A stretch of 64,000 nt of DNA from Rickettsiales bacterium UBA4311 (GCA_002394665.1 DGUL01000006.1:1-64000), one strand, 5' to 3'; shown: positions 8,926 to 17,075, counted from the stretch's first letter. The notes: generated by a model from the sequence alone, not told the origin. Made by a program: numbers and translations.

Positions 8926-9483
8926 ATGAATAAAATTAAAGTCGGACATCAAGGTTTAAAAGGTGCTTTTTCGTATATCTGTGCGAAAGAAATCTTTCCA
9001 GAAAATGAAATAGTAAGTTTTCAAACATTCGAGGAAGTTGCTAATGCGGTGGAAGAAGAAAAAATTGATTATGGAGTTTTACCTTTTAAGAACTCGTATG
9101 CCGGCGATGTTATTGAAGTCCAAAAAATCTTAGAAGAAAAAAAAGATAAATTAAAAATTGTTGATAAAAAAACCATTCCAATAGTGCATAACTTATGTGG
9201 TTTGCAAGGGGCAAAAATTGAAGATATAACACAAATTTTTTCACACTGGCAAGCTTTAAAACAATGTCAAAAAATACTGCAAAAAATTGCTCCAAAAGCG
9301 ATTTTGGTTGAAAAAGAAAACACAGCAATCTCAGCGGAATATGTAAAAAAGCAACAGAATAAAAATTTTGCTTGTATATGTAGTAAATTGGCTTCAAAAG
9401 AAAACACTCTACAAGTATTTGCGGAAAACATACAGGACGACAGCAATAATAGAACAACTTTTGTTATAGTTGCTAAAAAGTGA
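8926..9483 (+). CDS. pheA: Prephenate dehydratase, catalytic domain only
   Basis: Converts prephenate to phenylpyruvate, the committed step to phenylalanine. The 185 residues cover only the two-lobed catalytic domain: GHQGLKGAFSY near the start, DYGVLPFKNSYAGDV (the Asn-Ser pair of the substrate site) and NNRTTFVIVAKK at the end. The family's catalytic Thr-Arg-Phe triplet appears here as Thr-Thr-Phe with an Arg just before it, an unusual arrangement. The C-terminal ACT domain that gives feedback inhibition by phenylalanine is absent: the frame stops 4 residues after the motif. Last gene of the operon. The gene name is by function; E. coli PheA also contains a mutase domain, which here sits on the preceding protein. 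Confidence 0.85.
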   Translation: MNKIKVGHQGLKGAFSYICAKEIFPENEIVSFQTFEEVANAVEEEKIDYGVLPFKNSYAGDVIEVQKILEEKKDKLKIVDKKTIPIVHNLCGLQGAKIEDITQIFSHWQALKQCQKILQKIAPKAILVEKENTAISAEYVKKQQNKNFACICSKLASKENTLQVFAENIQDDSNNRTTFVIVAKK

Positions 9484-9545
9484 AAATAAAAAAAGCTTTA
9501 TTTTTATAATATCATTATTTTCAATAGACTGGTTTTATAAATTTT

Positions 9546-9634
9546 GGAACGGTGGCCGAGTGGTTTAAGGCACACCCCTGGAAAGGGTGCATAGTCAAAA
9601 GCTATCGAGGGTTCGAATCCCTCCTGTTCCGCCA
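9546..9634 (+). tRNA. tRNA-Ser (GGA)
   Basis: Full cloverleaf with the long variable arm of a class II tRNA, anticodon GGA in a CTGGAAA loop, T-loop TTCGAAT and encoded CCA. The acceptor stem is complete with one G:U pair. Confidence 0.95.
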
Positions 9635-9688
9635 GATTTTAAAAAATAATCGTATTAAATGATCGCACCTTTTAATTGCTTCATTCAG

Positions 9689-10432
9689 TTATTTTAATGT
9701 CATCCCGAGAATGTGTTTTAAGTCATCGTCATATTCATCTCTTGAAGGTGGAACTCTGTTTTTTAATATGCTGAAAATAGTATTTCTTACAACCTTATTG
9801 ATATAAAGCGAACTTATGATTTTATTAACAATCGTTGAAGAGCTGTAAATCGTGTTTGAATTTCTAAAACATTGAAATAACTGCATTTTTTCTTCTCTTG
9901 GTTCTGTAAAATCATCAAGATTACTCAATAATAACCTTATAATTGCATTAAATTTTGGATCTTTAACCCTATTTTCTTCCATAACTCTCATAACTTTCAT
10001 TACAAAAATTCTATTCTCGCACTCACTACCATCAGGGTTTGTTGCAAGATTTAAAACACACCGCCAAAATGTTAGATTTACACCATCAAAATAATTATCA
10101 TCATCGGCGAGTTTTTGGTTTTTAAAATCAAAATTCTTTACTGAAAATTGCGTCTTTTTTGCATTGTTGGTTATTGCTCTGAATGCCGGAGTTTTTTTAC
10201 ACCACTTTGATAGCATTGCTTGAATATATGCAACCATATCGTCAATTCTTCGTTCTTTATTCCTTTCATTTATTGATTGTTGATAAAATTGCATAATTTT
10301 CTTATCTTTTTCTGCGGAATGTTTGCTCATTTTTGCACTATCATAATTTGCTTTAAATGCATAATACGCCGTGATTACAAAAGCTATGCTTGAAACGGTA
10401 TTTACTATAAATTGTCCAAGTTCAAGTTCCAT
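9689..10432 (-). CDS. Hypothetical protein with one N-terminal membrane segment
   Basis: The family is not recognised. The 247-residue protein has a hydrophobic stretch at about residues 10-27 (FIVNTVSSIAFVITAYYAF) that would anchor it in the inner membrane. A charged, probably helical region follows (KMSKHSAEKDKKIMQFYQQS), and the remainder looks soluble and alpha-helical, probably facing the cytoplasm. It stands alone, antisense to its neighbours, between tRNA-Ser and dnaK. Its start is about 50 bases from the dnaK promoter, so the two are divergently expressed from a 98-base gap. No catalytic motif is visible. Confidence 0.6.
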   Translation of the reverse strand: MELELGQFIVNTVSSIAFVITAYYAFKANYDSAKMSKHSAEKDKKIMQFYQQSINERNKERRIDDMVAYIQAMLSKWCKKTPAFRAITNNAKKTQFSVKNFDFKNQKLADDDNYFDGVNLTFWRCVLNLATNPDGSECENRIFVMKVMRVMEENRVKDPKFNAIIRLLLSNLDDFTEPREEKMQLFQCFRNSNTIYSSSTIVNKIISSLYINKVVRNTIFSILKNRVPPSRDEYDDDLKHILGMTLK

Positions 10433-10483
10433 ATACCATATACATTATAACAAAAAAAAAGTAAAAAAGTTATTTTTTTAACC

Positions 10484-10512
10484 CTTGAAAAAAAAAAGTG
10501 TAAACTATTTGG
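10484..10512 (+). promoter_or_regulatory. RpoH-type heat-shock promoter of dnaK
   Basis: CTTG at 10484-10487, 17 bases, then CTATTTGG from 10505. This closely follows the alphaproteobacterial sigma-32 pattern (CTTG, 17-18 bases, CYTATNTNNG), with one mismatch in the -10 part. It lies 20 bases before the dnaK ATG. No CIRCE element is seen, so control by RpoH rather than HrcA is suggested. Confidence 0.6.
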
Positions 10513-10530
10513 ATTTGTGTTAGAAGTTTT

Positions 10531-12432
10531 ATGGGAAAAGTAATTGGAATTGACTTGGGAACAACTTATTCTTGTTGCTCTGCGATGATTGATGGAAATT
10601 TGAAAGTTTTTGAGAATGCAGAAGGTGCAAGAACAACTCCTTCTTTTGTTGGATTTGACGAGAAAAATCAGCCAATAGTTGGTGCTCCGGCAAAAAGACA
10701 AGCGGTCACAAATCCTGAAAATACGATTTTTTCATCAAAAAGATTGATTGGTCGTAGATATGACGATGAAGCAGTAAATAAAGCAAAAACAACATTTCCT
10801 TTCAAAATAGTTAAAGCTTCAAACGGAGATGCTTGGGTTCAAGCAAGGGGTAAAGATTACGCCCCAAGCCAAATTGGTGCTTATATTTTAACAAAAATGA
10901 AAGAGGCGGCCGAGAGTTATTACGGCGAGGACGTGAAGGACGCTGTTATTACTTGCCCTGCATATTTTAATGACGCACAAAGACAAGCGACAAAAGATGC
11001 TGGAAAGATTGCTGGCTTGAATGTTCTTCGTGTTATAAACGAACCAACCGCCGCGGCACTTGCTTATGGCGTGGATAAACAACATAAAGATGTGAAAATT
11101 GCAGTGTTTGACCTTGGTGGTGGAACATTTGATATTTCTATTCTTGAACTTGGTGGCGGTGTATTTGAAGTTCTTGCGACAAATGGTGATACATTCCTTG
11201 GTGGTGAGGACTTTGACCAGAGAATACAACAATACTTGATTGACGAGTTTAAGGCTCAAAATCCCGGTATTGATTTGTCAAAAGATCCACTTGCTTGCCA
11301 AAGATTAAAGGAAACAGCGGAAAAAACAAAAATTGAATTATCTTCAAGAACAGAAGTTGAAGTGAATTTGCCATACATAACGGCTGACGCAACGGGGCCA
11401 AAGCACTTGAATGTAAAACTAACTCGTGCAAAATTTGAAAGTTTAACGGCAGATTTAATAGAAAAAACATTCAAACCTTGCGAATATGCTTTAAAAGATG
11501 CAAAACTACAAGCAAGCGATATTGACGAAGTATTGCTCGTTGGCGGTATGACAAGAATGCCGGCCGTTGTTGAGGCAGTAAAAAAGATTTTTGGCAAAGA
11601 ACCATCAAAAGGAGTAAATCCAGATGAAGCAGTTGCAATGGGTGCGGCAATTCAAGCAGCAGTTTTACAAGGTGATAGCAGTGTAAAAGACATTGTCTTG
11701 CTTGATGTGACCCCGCTTTCTCTTGGAATTGAAACAATGGGTGGCGTTATGACGAAAATTATAGAGAGAAACACGACAATTCCTGCGAAAAAATCGCAAG
11801 TTTTCTCCACAGCGGAAGATAACCAAAGTAGTGTTGGAATTAAAATCTATCAAGGCGAAAGAACAATGGCTCGCGATAACAAATTGCTCGGTGAATTTTT
11901 GCTTGAAGGTATTGCTCCAGCACCTCGTGGTATGCCACAAATTGAGGTCAGTTTTGATGTTGATGCCAATGGTATTATGCACGTATCCGCGAAGGATAAA
12001 GGCACTGGAAAAGAGCAAAACATTACAATCAAAAGTGATGGTGGTTTGAGCGATGCGGACATTGAAAATATGAAAAAAGACGCAGAAGCACACGCGGAAA
12101 AAGATAAAGAATTGAAAGAAATTGCTGATTTGAGAAACGATGCAGATATGTTGATTTACTCAACGGAGAAGTCGCTAAAAGATTATGCTGACAAAATCCC
12201 AAGTGATTTGAAAGAAAAACTTGAAAAGGCTATGAGCGAAGTTAAAGATTGTAAAGACGGCGAGGATTTGACGAAAATTAAAAATGCTGTTGAAAATCTT
12301 AAAAATCAAACAATGGAGATTGGAAAATATGTCTATAATGCCGGCGGTAATTCTTCAACTGGTGGAAGCAATAGTGGTGGCGAAAGTTCTTCTAATGACG
12401 GAGCACCAGAAGGAGCGAAGGATGCGAATTAA
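10531..12432 (+). CDS. dnaK: Molecular chaperone DnaK (Hsp70)
   Basis: ATP-dependent chaperone. The 633-residue protein begins MGKVIGIDLGTTYSCC and has the phosphate-binding VFDLGGGTFDISIL and the VGGMTRMPAV adenosine motif, followed by the substrate-binding domain (DVTPLSLGIETMGG) and the helical lid. The conserved NEPTAAALAYG is present. After residue about 607 the tail becomes a Gly/Ser/Asn-rich stretch (GGNSSTGGSNSGG) and ends GAKDAN, so it lacks the acidic EEV-type C-terminus usual in proteobacterial DnaK. dnaJ and grpE are not adjacent. The gene has its own heat-shock-type promoter and terminator and is a single transcription unit. Confidence 0.98.
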   Translation: MGKVIGIDLGTTYSCCSAMIDGNLKVFENAEGARTTPSFVGFDEKNQPIVGAPAKRQAVTNPENTIFSSKRLIGRRYDDEAVNKAKTTFPFKIVKASNGDAWVQARGKDYAPSQIGAYILTKMKEAAESYYGEDVKDAVITCPAYFNDAQRQATKDAGKIAGLNVLRVINEPTAAALAYGVDKQHKDVKIAVFDLGGGTFDISILELGGGVFEVLATNGDTFLGGEDFDQRIQQYLIDEFKAQNPGIDLSKDPLACQRLKETAEKTKIELSSRTEVEVNLPYITADATGPKHLNVKLTRAKFESLTADLIEKTFKPCEYALKDAKLQASDIDEVLLVGGMTRMPAVVEAVKKIFGKEPSKGVNPDEAVAMGAAIQAAVLQGDSSVKDIVLLDVTPLSLGIETMGGVMTKIIERNTTIPAKKSQVFSTAEDNQSSVGIKIYQGERTMARDNKLLGEFLLEGIAPAPRGMPQIEVSFDVDANGIMHVSAKDKGTGKEQNITIKSDGGLSDADIENMKKDAEAHAEKDKELKEIADLRNDADMLIYSTEKSLKDYADKIPSDLKEKLEKAMSEVKDCKDGEDLTKIKNAVENLKNQTMEIGKYVYNAGGNSSTGGSNSGGESSSNDGAPEGAKDAN

Positions 12433-12457
12433 AATTTTGTAAAAAATCATAAAAAAC

Positions 12458-12500
12458 AAAGCATTGAAGTTGTAAAAAAGCTTCAATGCTTTTTTTTTAC
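12458..12500 (+). terminator. Intrinsic terminator of dnaK
   Basis: A perfect 12-bp stem (12458-12469 with 12481-12492) and an 11-base loop run into an uninterrupted T tract ending near 12498, 25 bases after the dnaK stop. Confidence 0.93.
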
Positions 12501-12639
12501 ACCAATTACAACAACTATTGTTTAATAAGTAATAAACAAACGGAAAATAAGAAGGGAGAAAGGAACCAAGTTGAACCGGAAAAAATCACCAAAAATCTAT
12601 ATGACAAAAGAGAGACAAAAAAAATACACAAGAAGAACG

Positions 12640-12713
12640 TGCACTCGATGCGATTCGAACGCATGACCTACGGCTTAGAAGGCAGTTGCTCTATCCAGCT
12701 GAGCTACGAGTGC
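12640..12713 (-). tRNA. tRNA-Arg (TCT)
   Basis: Reverse-strand cloverleaf with acceptor GCACTCG/CGAGTGC, D-arm AGCTCAGCTGGATAGAGC, anticodon TCT, T-loop TTCGAAT and discriminator A. CCA is not encoded, in contrast to most other tRNAs in the window. Confidence 0.93.
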
Positions 12714-12835
12714 GACTGGCTTCTTCTTTTTTATTGTTTTTTAAAAAACAAGCTTTTTATCACAGAATGTTGGTTAACAAATTTTTTATGATGAAATTCA
12801 TTTTACTAACAAAAATAAAAGTATTCTTGAGTATA

Positions 12836-13816
12836 ATGCGAGACAGATTAATTATGAGCAAAATGTTTTTTCTCTTTATTTTTCTGCTTTTATATTCGTT
12901 GTTTGAGTTTGTTGTTTGTAAAAGTTTATTTGACTTTAAGTCTGCGGTAAAGCCAATAAATATGAACGATATTAAAAACCCAAAAATAATAAACTTGCAA
13001 ATTTCAAAGGAAAGACGAGAAACTTACGAGAAAATGATCGATGACAAGTTTGATGGCGAACTTTTTGGTGTTGAAACGAAAGATTTAACTTTTAAAGCCA
13101 CACACGGAAAATTTGACTTAATATTTGAAGAAATGGACGAAAACAACAAAGTTATAAAGAAAATCCACGCAATAGACATAAGCAATGGAAAATATGAACT
13201 TAAAACAAATGTAAAATATAGAGTTTTTGACAAAAATTATCCAGAATTCTCATATTTTTACCGCTATCAACCTGATAAAATCATTTGGCAAAAAAGACAT
13301 ATGAAAATTGGAGAATTTGGTTGCACAACCTCGCATCTGAGAGCAATAAATGAAATTTTAAAAAGCGGAGATGAGTATGGAATAATTTTTGAGGACGACC
13401 TACTATTAAAAGACAAATTTAAGAAGAAATTATCAAAAATGCTGAAATACTCACCAAAACATTTTGGAATTCTGAAGCTTGATGGCGTCCACAACGGAAG
13501 GAGTAATCGTTGGACTGCTTGGTTAAAATCCAGAGTTCGTTTTGGAGAAAACAAGTATTTTTACAATGCAATAACAGATACACGTAAAATAGGAATGACA
13601 ACGGCTTATGTTGTGTCAAAAAAGTTTGCAAAGAGCCTTATGGATTGGCTACAAACAAACGAATTAAATGGTGCGGACGGAACGGCCGATGTGTTCTTAT
13701 TCATGACCTTACCAAGAGAATATGGCTATAATAATATTTGGATATCCAAAAACTGGATTGTTTCACAACGAGGACAATTTACACATGCAGGGAGTGATAT
13801 CGGAAAGATTAATTAA
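12836..13816 (+). CDS. Family 25 glycosyltransferase (LPS-type), membrane anchored
   Basis: The frame is open from 12686, across the tRNA-Arg gene, so an internal start is needed. ATG 12836 or 12854 would begin just before a hydrophobic stretch (MFFLFIFLLLYSLFEFVV) that anchors or exports the protein. The rest matches glycosyltransferase family 25 (LOS/LPS galactosyltransferase type): IINLQISKERRE for sugar-nucleotide binding, FGCTTSHLRAINEIL, and IIFEDDLLL with the metal-binding EDD acid cluster. The product probably adds a hexose to lipopolysaccharide core or another surface glycan. An N-terminal membrane segment is not typical of the family, whose members are usually cytoplasmic or peripheral. 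It is alone between tRNA-Arg and the Tyr leader region. Confidence 0.75.
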   Translation: MRDRLIMSKMFFLFIFLLLYSLFEFVVCKSLFDFKSAVKPINMNDIKNPKIINLQISKERRETYEKMIDDKFDGELFGVETKDLTFKATHGKFDLIFEEMDENNKVIKKIHAIDISNGKYELKTNVKYRVFDKNYPEFSYFYRYQPDKIIWQKRHMKIGEFGCTTSHLRAINEILKSGDEYGIIFEDDLLLKDKFKKKLSKMLKYSPKHFGILKLDGVHNGRSNRWTAWLKSRVRFGENKYFYNAITDTRKIGMTTAYVVSKKFAKSLMDWLQTNELNGADGTADVFLFMTLPREYGYNNIWISKNWIVSQRGQFTHAGSDIGKIN

Positions 13817-13873
13817 ATAGGCAAAAAAAAATGAGTGCTCACTTTGTTGTAAGGGTGTCTAAAAAAGAAAGTC

Positions 13874-13901
13874 TTGACATTTAATTTTACCATTCTATTC
13901 T
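13874..13901 (+). promoter_or_regulatory. Sigma-70-like promoter before the Tyr leader
   Basis: TTGACA at 13874-13879 matches the consensus -35 exactly; TATTCT at 13896-13901 matches 4 of 6 at the -10, with a 16-base spacer. The leader ATG follows 10 bases after the -10 hexamer, so the transcript would have a leader of only a few bases. Confidence 0.45.
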
Positions 13902-13911
13902 TCATCGGTTT

Positions 13912-14013
13912 ATGCAGTTTTCTCTTGTTGCACATTCTGATTTCAGTGCTTATGGCAAGAGAGCTATTGCTAATTCTTTAAATAAAAATTCATACTATTA
14001 CTATTATATCTAA
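13912..14013 (+). CDS. Tyr-run leader peptide upstream of the lyase-family gene
   Basis: A 33-codon ORF (ATG 13912, TAA 14011-14013) starts MQFSLVAHSDF and ends NKNSYYYYYI: five consecutive tyrosine codons (TAC TAT TAC TAT TAT) and one Ile before the stop. A consensus -35 lies just upstream and a 10-bp hairpin starts at the base after the stop codon. This is the arrangement of ribosome-stalling leader peptides. The next genes belong to the tyrosine phenol-lyase/tryptophanase family and the NhaC transporter family, both with links to tyrosine, which makes chance less likely. By analogy with E. coli tnaC-tnaA, ribosome stalling or passage here would control downstream expression. Inference from sequence only. 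Confidence 0.6.
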   Translation: MQFSLVAHSDFSAYGKRAIANSLNKNSYYYYYI

Positions 14014-14063
14014 GACACGAAGTCGGAGAAGTATTTCGTGTCAGTGACCATTTTATTTTTTTA
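14014..14063 (+). promoter_or_regulatory. Hairpin and T-rich tract after the Tyr leader (candidate attenuator)
   Basis: GACACGAAGT (14014-14023) pairs with ATTTCGTGTC (14033-14042): ten pairs, one G:U, loop of nine. A T-rich tract (14051-14062) follows eight bases later. An alternative pairing exists between ATACT in the Tyr codons (13992-13996) and AGTAT (14030-14034) of the hairpin. The gap between stem and T tract makes it an imperfect terminator; a ribosome-controlled hairpin acting on either termination or translation is likely. Confidence 0.5.
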
Positions 14064-14122
14064 ATCTCTCGTTTTCTTATGGTTGCCATTTTTTAGTTTG
14101 TTTTGTTTTTATTTTTTATTTT

Positions 14123-15579
14123 ATGAGTAATAGTAATATTATTAAATTCACTTCTGGTGAAAAAGTTCCTTTGGAAATGCATAAGGCAAAGATTGTTAAA
14201 AACTTAACTTTGCTTGACATTGATGCAAGAAAAAAAGCAATAAATGAAGCAGGAAACAACACTTTTCTGTTGCATAACAAAGACATCTTTCTTGATATGT
14301 TACCGATAGTGGCGTGAATGCAATGAGCGACACACAACAATCGGCAATGCTTTTAGCTGATGATGCTTATGCAGGCAGTGAAAGTTTTTTTAAGTTAAAC
14401 GAAACAACGAAAAAACTTTTTGGAAAAAGGTTTCTACTTCCTGCTCATCAGGGTCGTGCTTGTGAAAATATTCTAGCGAAATTTTTTGTCAAACAAGGAC
14501 AATTTACACCTGTAAATTTACATTTTACAACAACAAGAGCACACATTGAACTCAATGGAGGAAAAGTTGTAGAGTTACCAGTTGATGAAGCTTTCCAGAC
14601 ACAAAGCAATCATCCATTTAAAGCCAATATGGATTTAAATAAGCTGGAAAAGTTTATTCAAGAAAAAGGTGAAGATAAAATTGCATTCGTAATGATGCAA
14701 GCTGGCGGTAATTTAATTGGCGGACAGCCGTTTTCTCTTGAAAATCTCGAAGAAGTAAGTGCTTATTGTAAAAAACACGGAATTACTTTAATTCTTGATG
14801 CAAGTTTGTGGACGGATAATTTATACTTTATGAAAACGAGAGAAGAAAAATGTAAAAATATGTCATTAGAAGAGATTACATTAAAAGCTTCTAAACTTTG
14901 TGATATTGTGTATTTTTCGGCACGGAAATTTGGTTCAGCAAGAGGTGGCGGCATAGTTCTTGATGACGAGAAAATGATGGTAAAAATGCAAGAAATGATA
15001 CCAGTTTTTGAAGGTTTTATTACATACGGCGGAATGAGTATAATGGAGATTGAGGCCATAAATGCAGGCCTTCAAGAAAGTATGAATTTCTTTATGATAA
15101 ATCAAGGGCCTGAATTTATTGAATGGACTGCAAACGAACTTGATAAGCTTGGCGTTCACGTTGTAAAACCAGCTGGTGGTCTTGGAGTTCATATTGATGC
15201 TAAAAAGTTTTTAGCACACGTTCCAGTAGAACAATATCAAGCCGGAGCATTAGCGAGTGCGATGTTTATAGCTGGTGGTATTCGCGGAATGGAACGCGGA
15301 ACCATAAGTGAGGAAAGAAATCCAGACGGAAGCGATCATTTTGCAGAAGTTGAACTTTTAAGATTAGCTATGCCAAGACGAATTTTTTCGTTATCTCATT
15401 GCAAATTCGTGGTTGATAGAGTTAAATGGCTTTGGGAAAATCGCGAGCTTGTTGGAGGTCTAAAATGGACATATGAACCAAGTGTTTTAAGATTTTTCGT
15501 TGGAAAGCTTGAACCAGTCGGCGACTGGCAAGACAAACTTGTTGCAAAATTCAAAGCAGATTTTGGCGATAGTTTATAA
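14123..15579 (+). pseudogene. Tyrosine phenol-lyase/tryptophanase family protein, frameshifted near the N-terminus
   Basis: A PLP-dependent beta-eliminating lyase. The first frame (14123-14317) aligns with the start of tyrosine phenol-lyase (NTFLLHNKDIFLDML); the second continues TDSGVNAMSD, the exact next family segment, from about 14299 on. One base is missing around 14295-14300, where TTACC would be TTAACC or similar. The body has AYAGSESFF, PAHQGRACEN, FTTTRAHIE, the probable PLP lysine in SARKFGS, GGIRGMERG and FEPSVLRFF-like ends. Joined length about 485 would be normal. The PLP-contact segment DATRC of tyrosine phenol-lyase reads DASLW here, so Arg217 is lost and the substrate is uncertain. 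It may break down an aromatic amino acid, or be inactive. Confidence 0.75.
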
Positions 15580-15606
15580 AAGCGACTAAATGAAAAATAG
15601 ATAATG

Positions 15607-15645
15607 CATTTCTGTATTAAGGAATAATACCTTTTTACAGAAATG
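15607..15645 (+). other. Nested hairpin between lyase and transporter genes
   Basis: CATTTCTGTA (15607-15616) pairs perfectly with TACAGAAATG (15636-15645), with an inner AAGG/CCTT stem. A moderately T-rich stretch follows (TAAGTTTTTAG). It may be a weak terminator or processing site that partly separates the two genes. Confidence 0.4.
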
Positions 15646-15707
15646 TAAGTTTTTAGTTTACATTAAGAAAAAGTAAAAAATGTTTTATGTAAAGTTTATA
15701 TAAAGAT

Positions 15708-17021
15708 ATGGAGAAAGTTGATAAAAAGTCAAATATACTTGCACTATTGCCGATAGGCATATTTTTATTTCTATATCTTGGATTGGGCATATTATTTGAA
15801 TACATATTAAAGATACCAATGGGATTTTATAAAATTCCTATAATTGTTGTATTTCTAATATCACTATTTTTCGCCTGTCTTCAAAATAGAAAAATAAACT
15901 TCAACGAAAAATTAAAAATAATGGCTCACGGCATTGGAGATTTTAATATAATTTCAATGATTTTAATATTTCTTCTTGCGGGGATTTTTACAGGTATTGT
16001 CGGCAGAACGAGTGCAACAAGTGTTGCCTATTGTTTATTGTCAAACTTACCATCTCAGTTTGCAGTAATTACACTATTCTTAGTAAGCTGTTTTGTATCA
16101 ATATCAATGGGAACTTCGTTAGGAACGGTTGCCTTAATAACGCCTATAGCATATTCTGTTTCAGAAATATCTAATTTTCCTGTTGCATTATGTGTAGCCA
16201 GTGTTGTAAGTGGATCTTTTTTTGGCGACAATCTATCTTTAATTAGTGATACAACGATCGCAGTGTGTAATGGACAAGGTTGCAGAATGAAAGATAAATT
16301 TATGGCAAATTTTAAAATAGTATTATGTGCATTAATCATAACTTTGCCAATATTGTTGTCTGTTTCTTCTAATTATGAAATATCAAACAACATTCAAAAA
16401 GAATGGAATTTAATCAACATAACACCTTATTTAATTGTTCTTTTTTTAAGCATAATTGGTCTAAATGTTTTTATTGTGTTAACAATCGGTATAATCATTG
16501 GTTCAATAATTTCAATTTACACAGGAATTGTCCCAATTGCAGATTTATTACAACAAGCAGGAAATGGAGCAAATGGAATGTTTGAAACAATAATTGTTGT
16601 TTTACTTGTATCTTCTATTAGTTCTTTAATAGATAATAATGGAGGTTTTTCAGCATTATTAGATTTTATTCAAAAAGTTTTCAATAGTAAAAAACTTAGC
16701 CAACTTGGTATAGCTTTATTAGTGGTCTTAACAAATATAGCAACAGCGAATAACACTGTAGCAATTGTTGTTGTTAATCCTATAGCAAAAAAAATATCAG
16801 AAAAATATAAAATTTCAGCAAAAAGAACAGCATCGATTATAGATACTTTTTCTTGCATAACACAAGGGATAATACCGTACGGAGCTCAAATGTTGGTTGC
16901 AATATCTTCGGTAATTACATTAGGAGGAACGATTTCAGTGTTTGATATTATACCAAATTTATACTATTTACATACTTTATTGTTTGTATCAATTGGATAC
17001 ATAGTGAAGTTTAAAGGTTAG
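15708..17021 (+). CDS. NhaC-family Na+/H+ antiporter-type transporter
   Basis: A 437-residue inner-membrane protein with about 11 hydrophobic segments. The segments GRTSATSVAYCLL, SMGTSLGTVALITPIAYS and SFFGDNLSLISDTTIA are characteristic of NhaC antiporters, and the second half repeats the theme (NIATANNTVAIVV). NhaC-type proteins exchange Na+ and H+, and one branch (YheL) was proposed to carry tyrosine in Firmicutes because it is under tyrosine T-boxes. Lying downstream of a Tyr-run leader and a tyrosine-lyase-family gene, this copy may be a tyrosine or aromatic amino acid carrier rather than a pure antiporter. That substrate is an inference. ATG 15708 is the first start before a short charged N-terminus. 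Confidence 0.8.
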   Translation: MEKVDKKSNILALLPIGIFLFLYLGLGILFEYILKIPMGFYKIPIIVVFLISLFFACLQNRKINFNEKLKIMAHGIGDFNIISMILIFLLAGIFTGIVGRTSATSVAYCLLSNLPSQFAVITLFLVSCFVSISMGTSLGTVALITPIAYSVSEISNFPVALCVASVVSGSFFGDNLSLISDTTIAVCNGQGCRMKDKFMANFKIVLCALIITLPILLSVSSNYEISNNIQKEWNLINITPYLIVLFLSIIGLNVFIVLTIGIIIGSIISIYTGIVPIADLLQQAGNGANGMFETIIVVLLVSSISSLIDNNGGFSALLDFIQKVFNSKKLSQLGIALLVVLTNIATANNTVAIVVVNPIAKKISEKYKISAKRTASIIDTFSCITQGIIPYGAQMLVAISSVITLGGTISVFDIIPNLYYLHTLLFVSIGYIVKFKG

Positions 17022-17075
17022 TCAAAAATAAAAAAAGTGTCTTAACATTTTGTGAATAATTTATAACTCCGGCTC

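Noticed and set aside
12686..12835. N-terminal extension of the glycosyltransferase frame
   Set aside because: It runs through the tRNA-Arg gene on the other strand, so the open frame there is accidental.
15681..15705. Seven-codon ORF (MFYVKFI) before the NhaC-type gene
   Set aside because: Too short, no run of one amino acid and no hairpin after it; likely chance.
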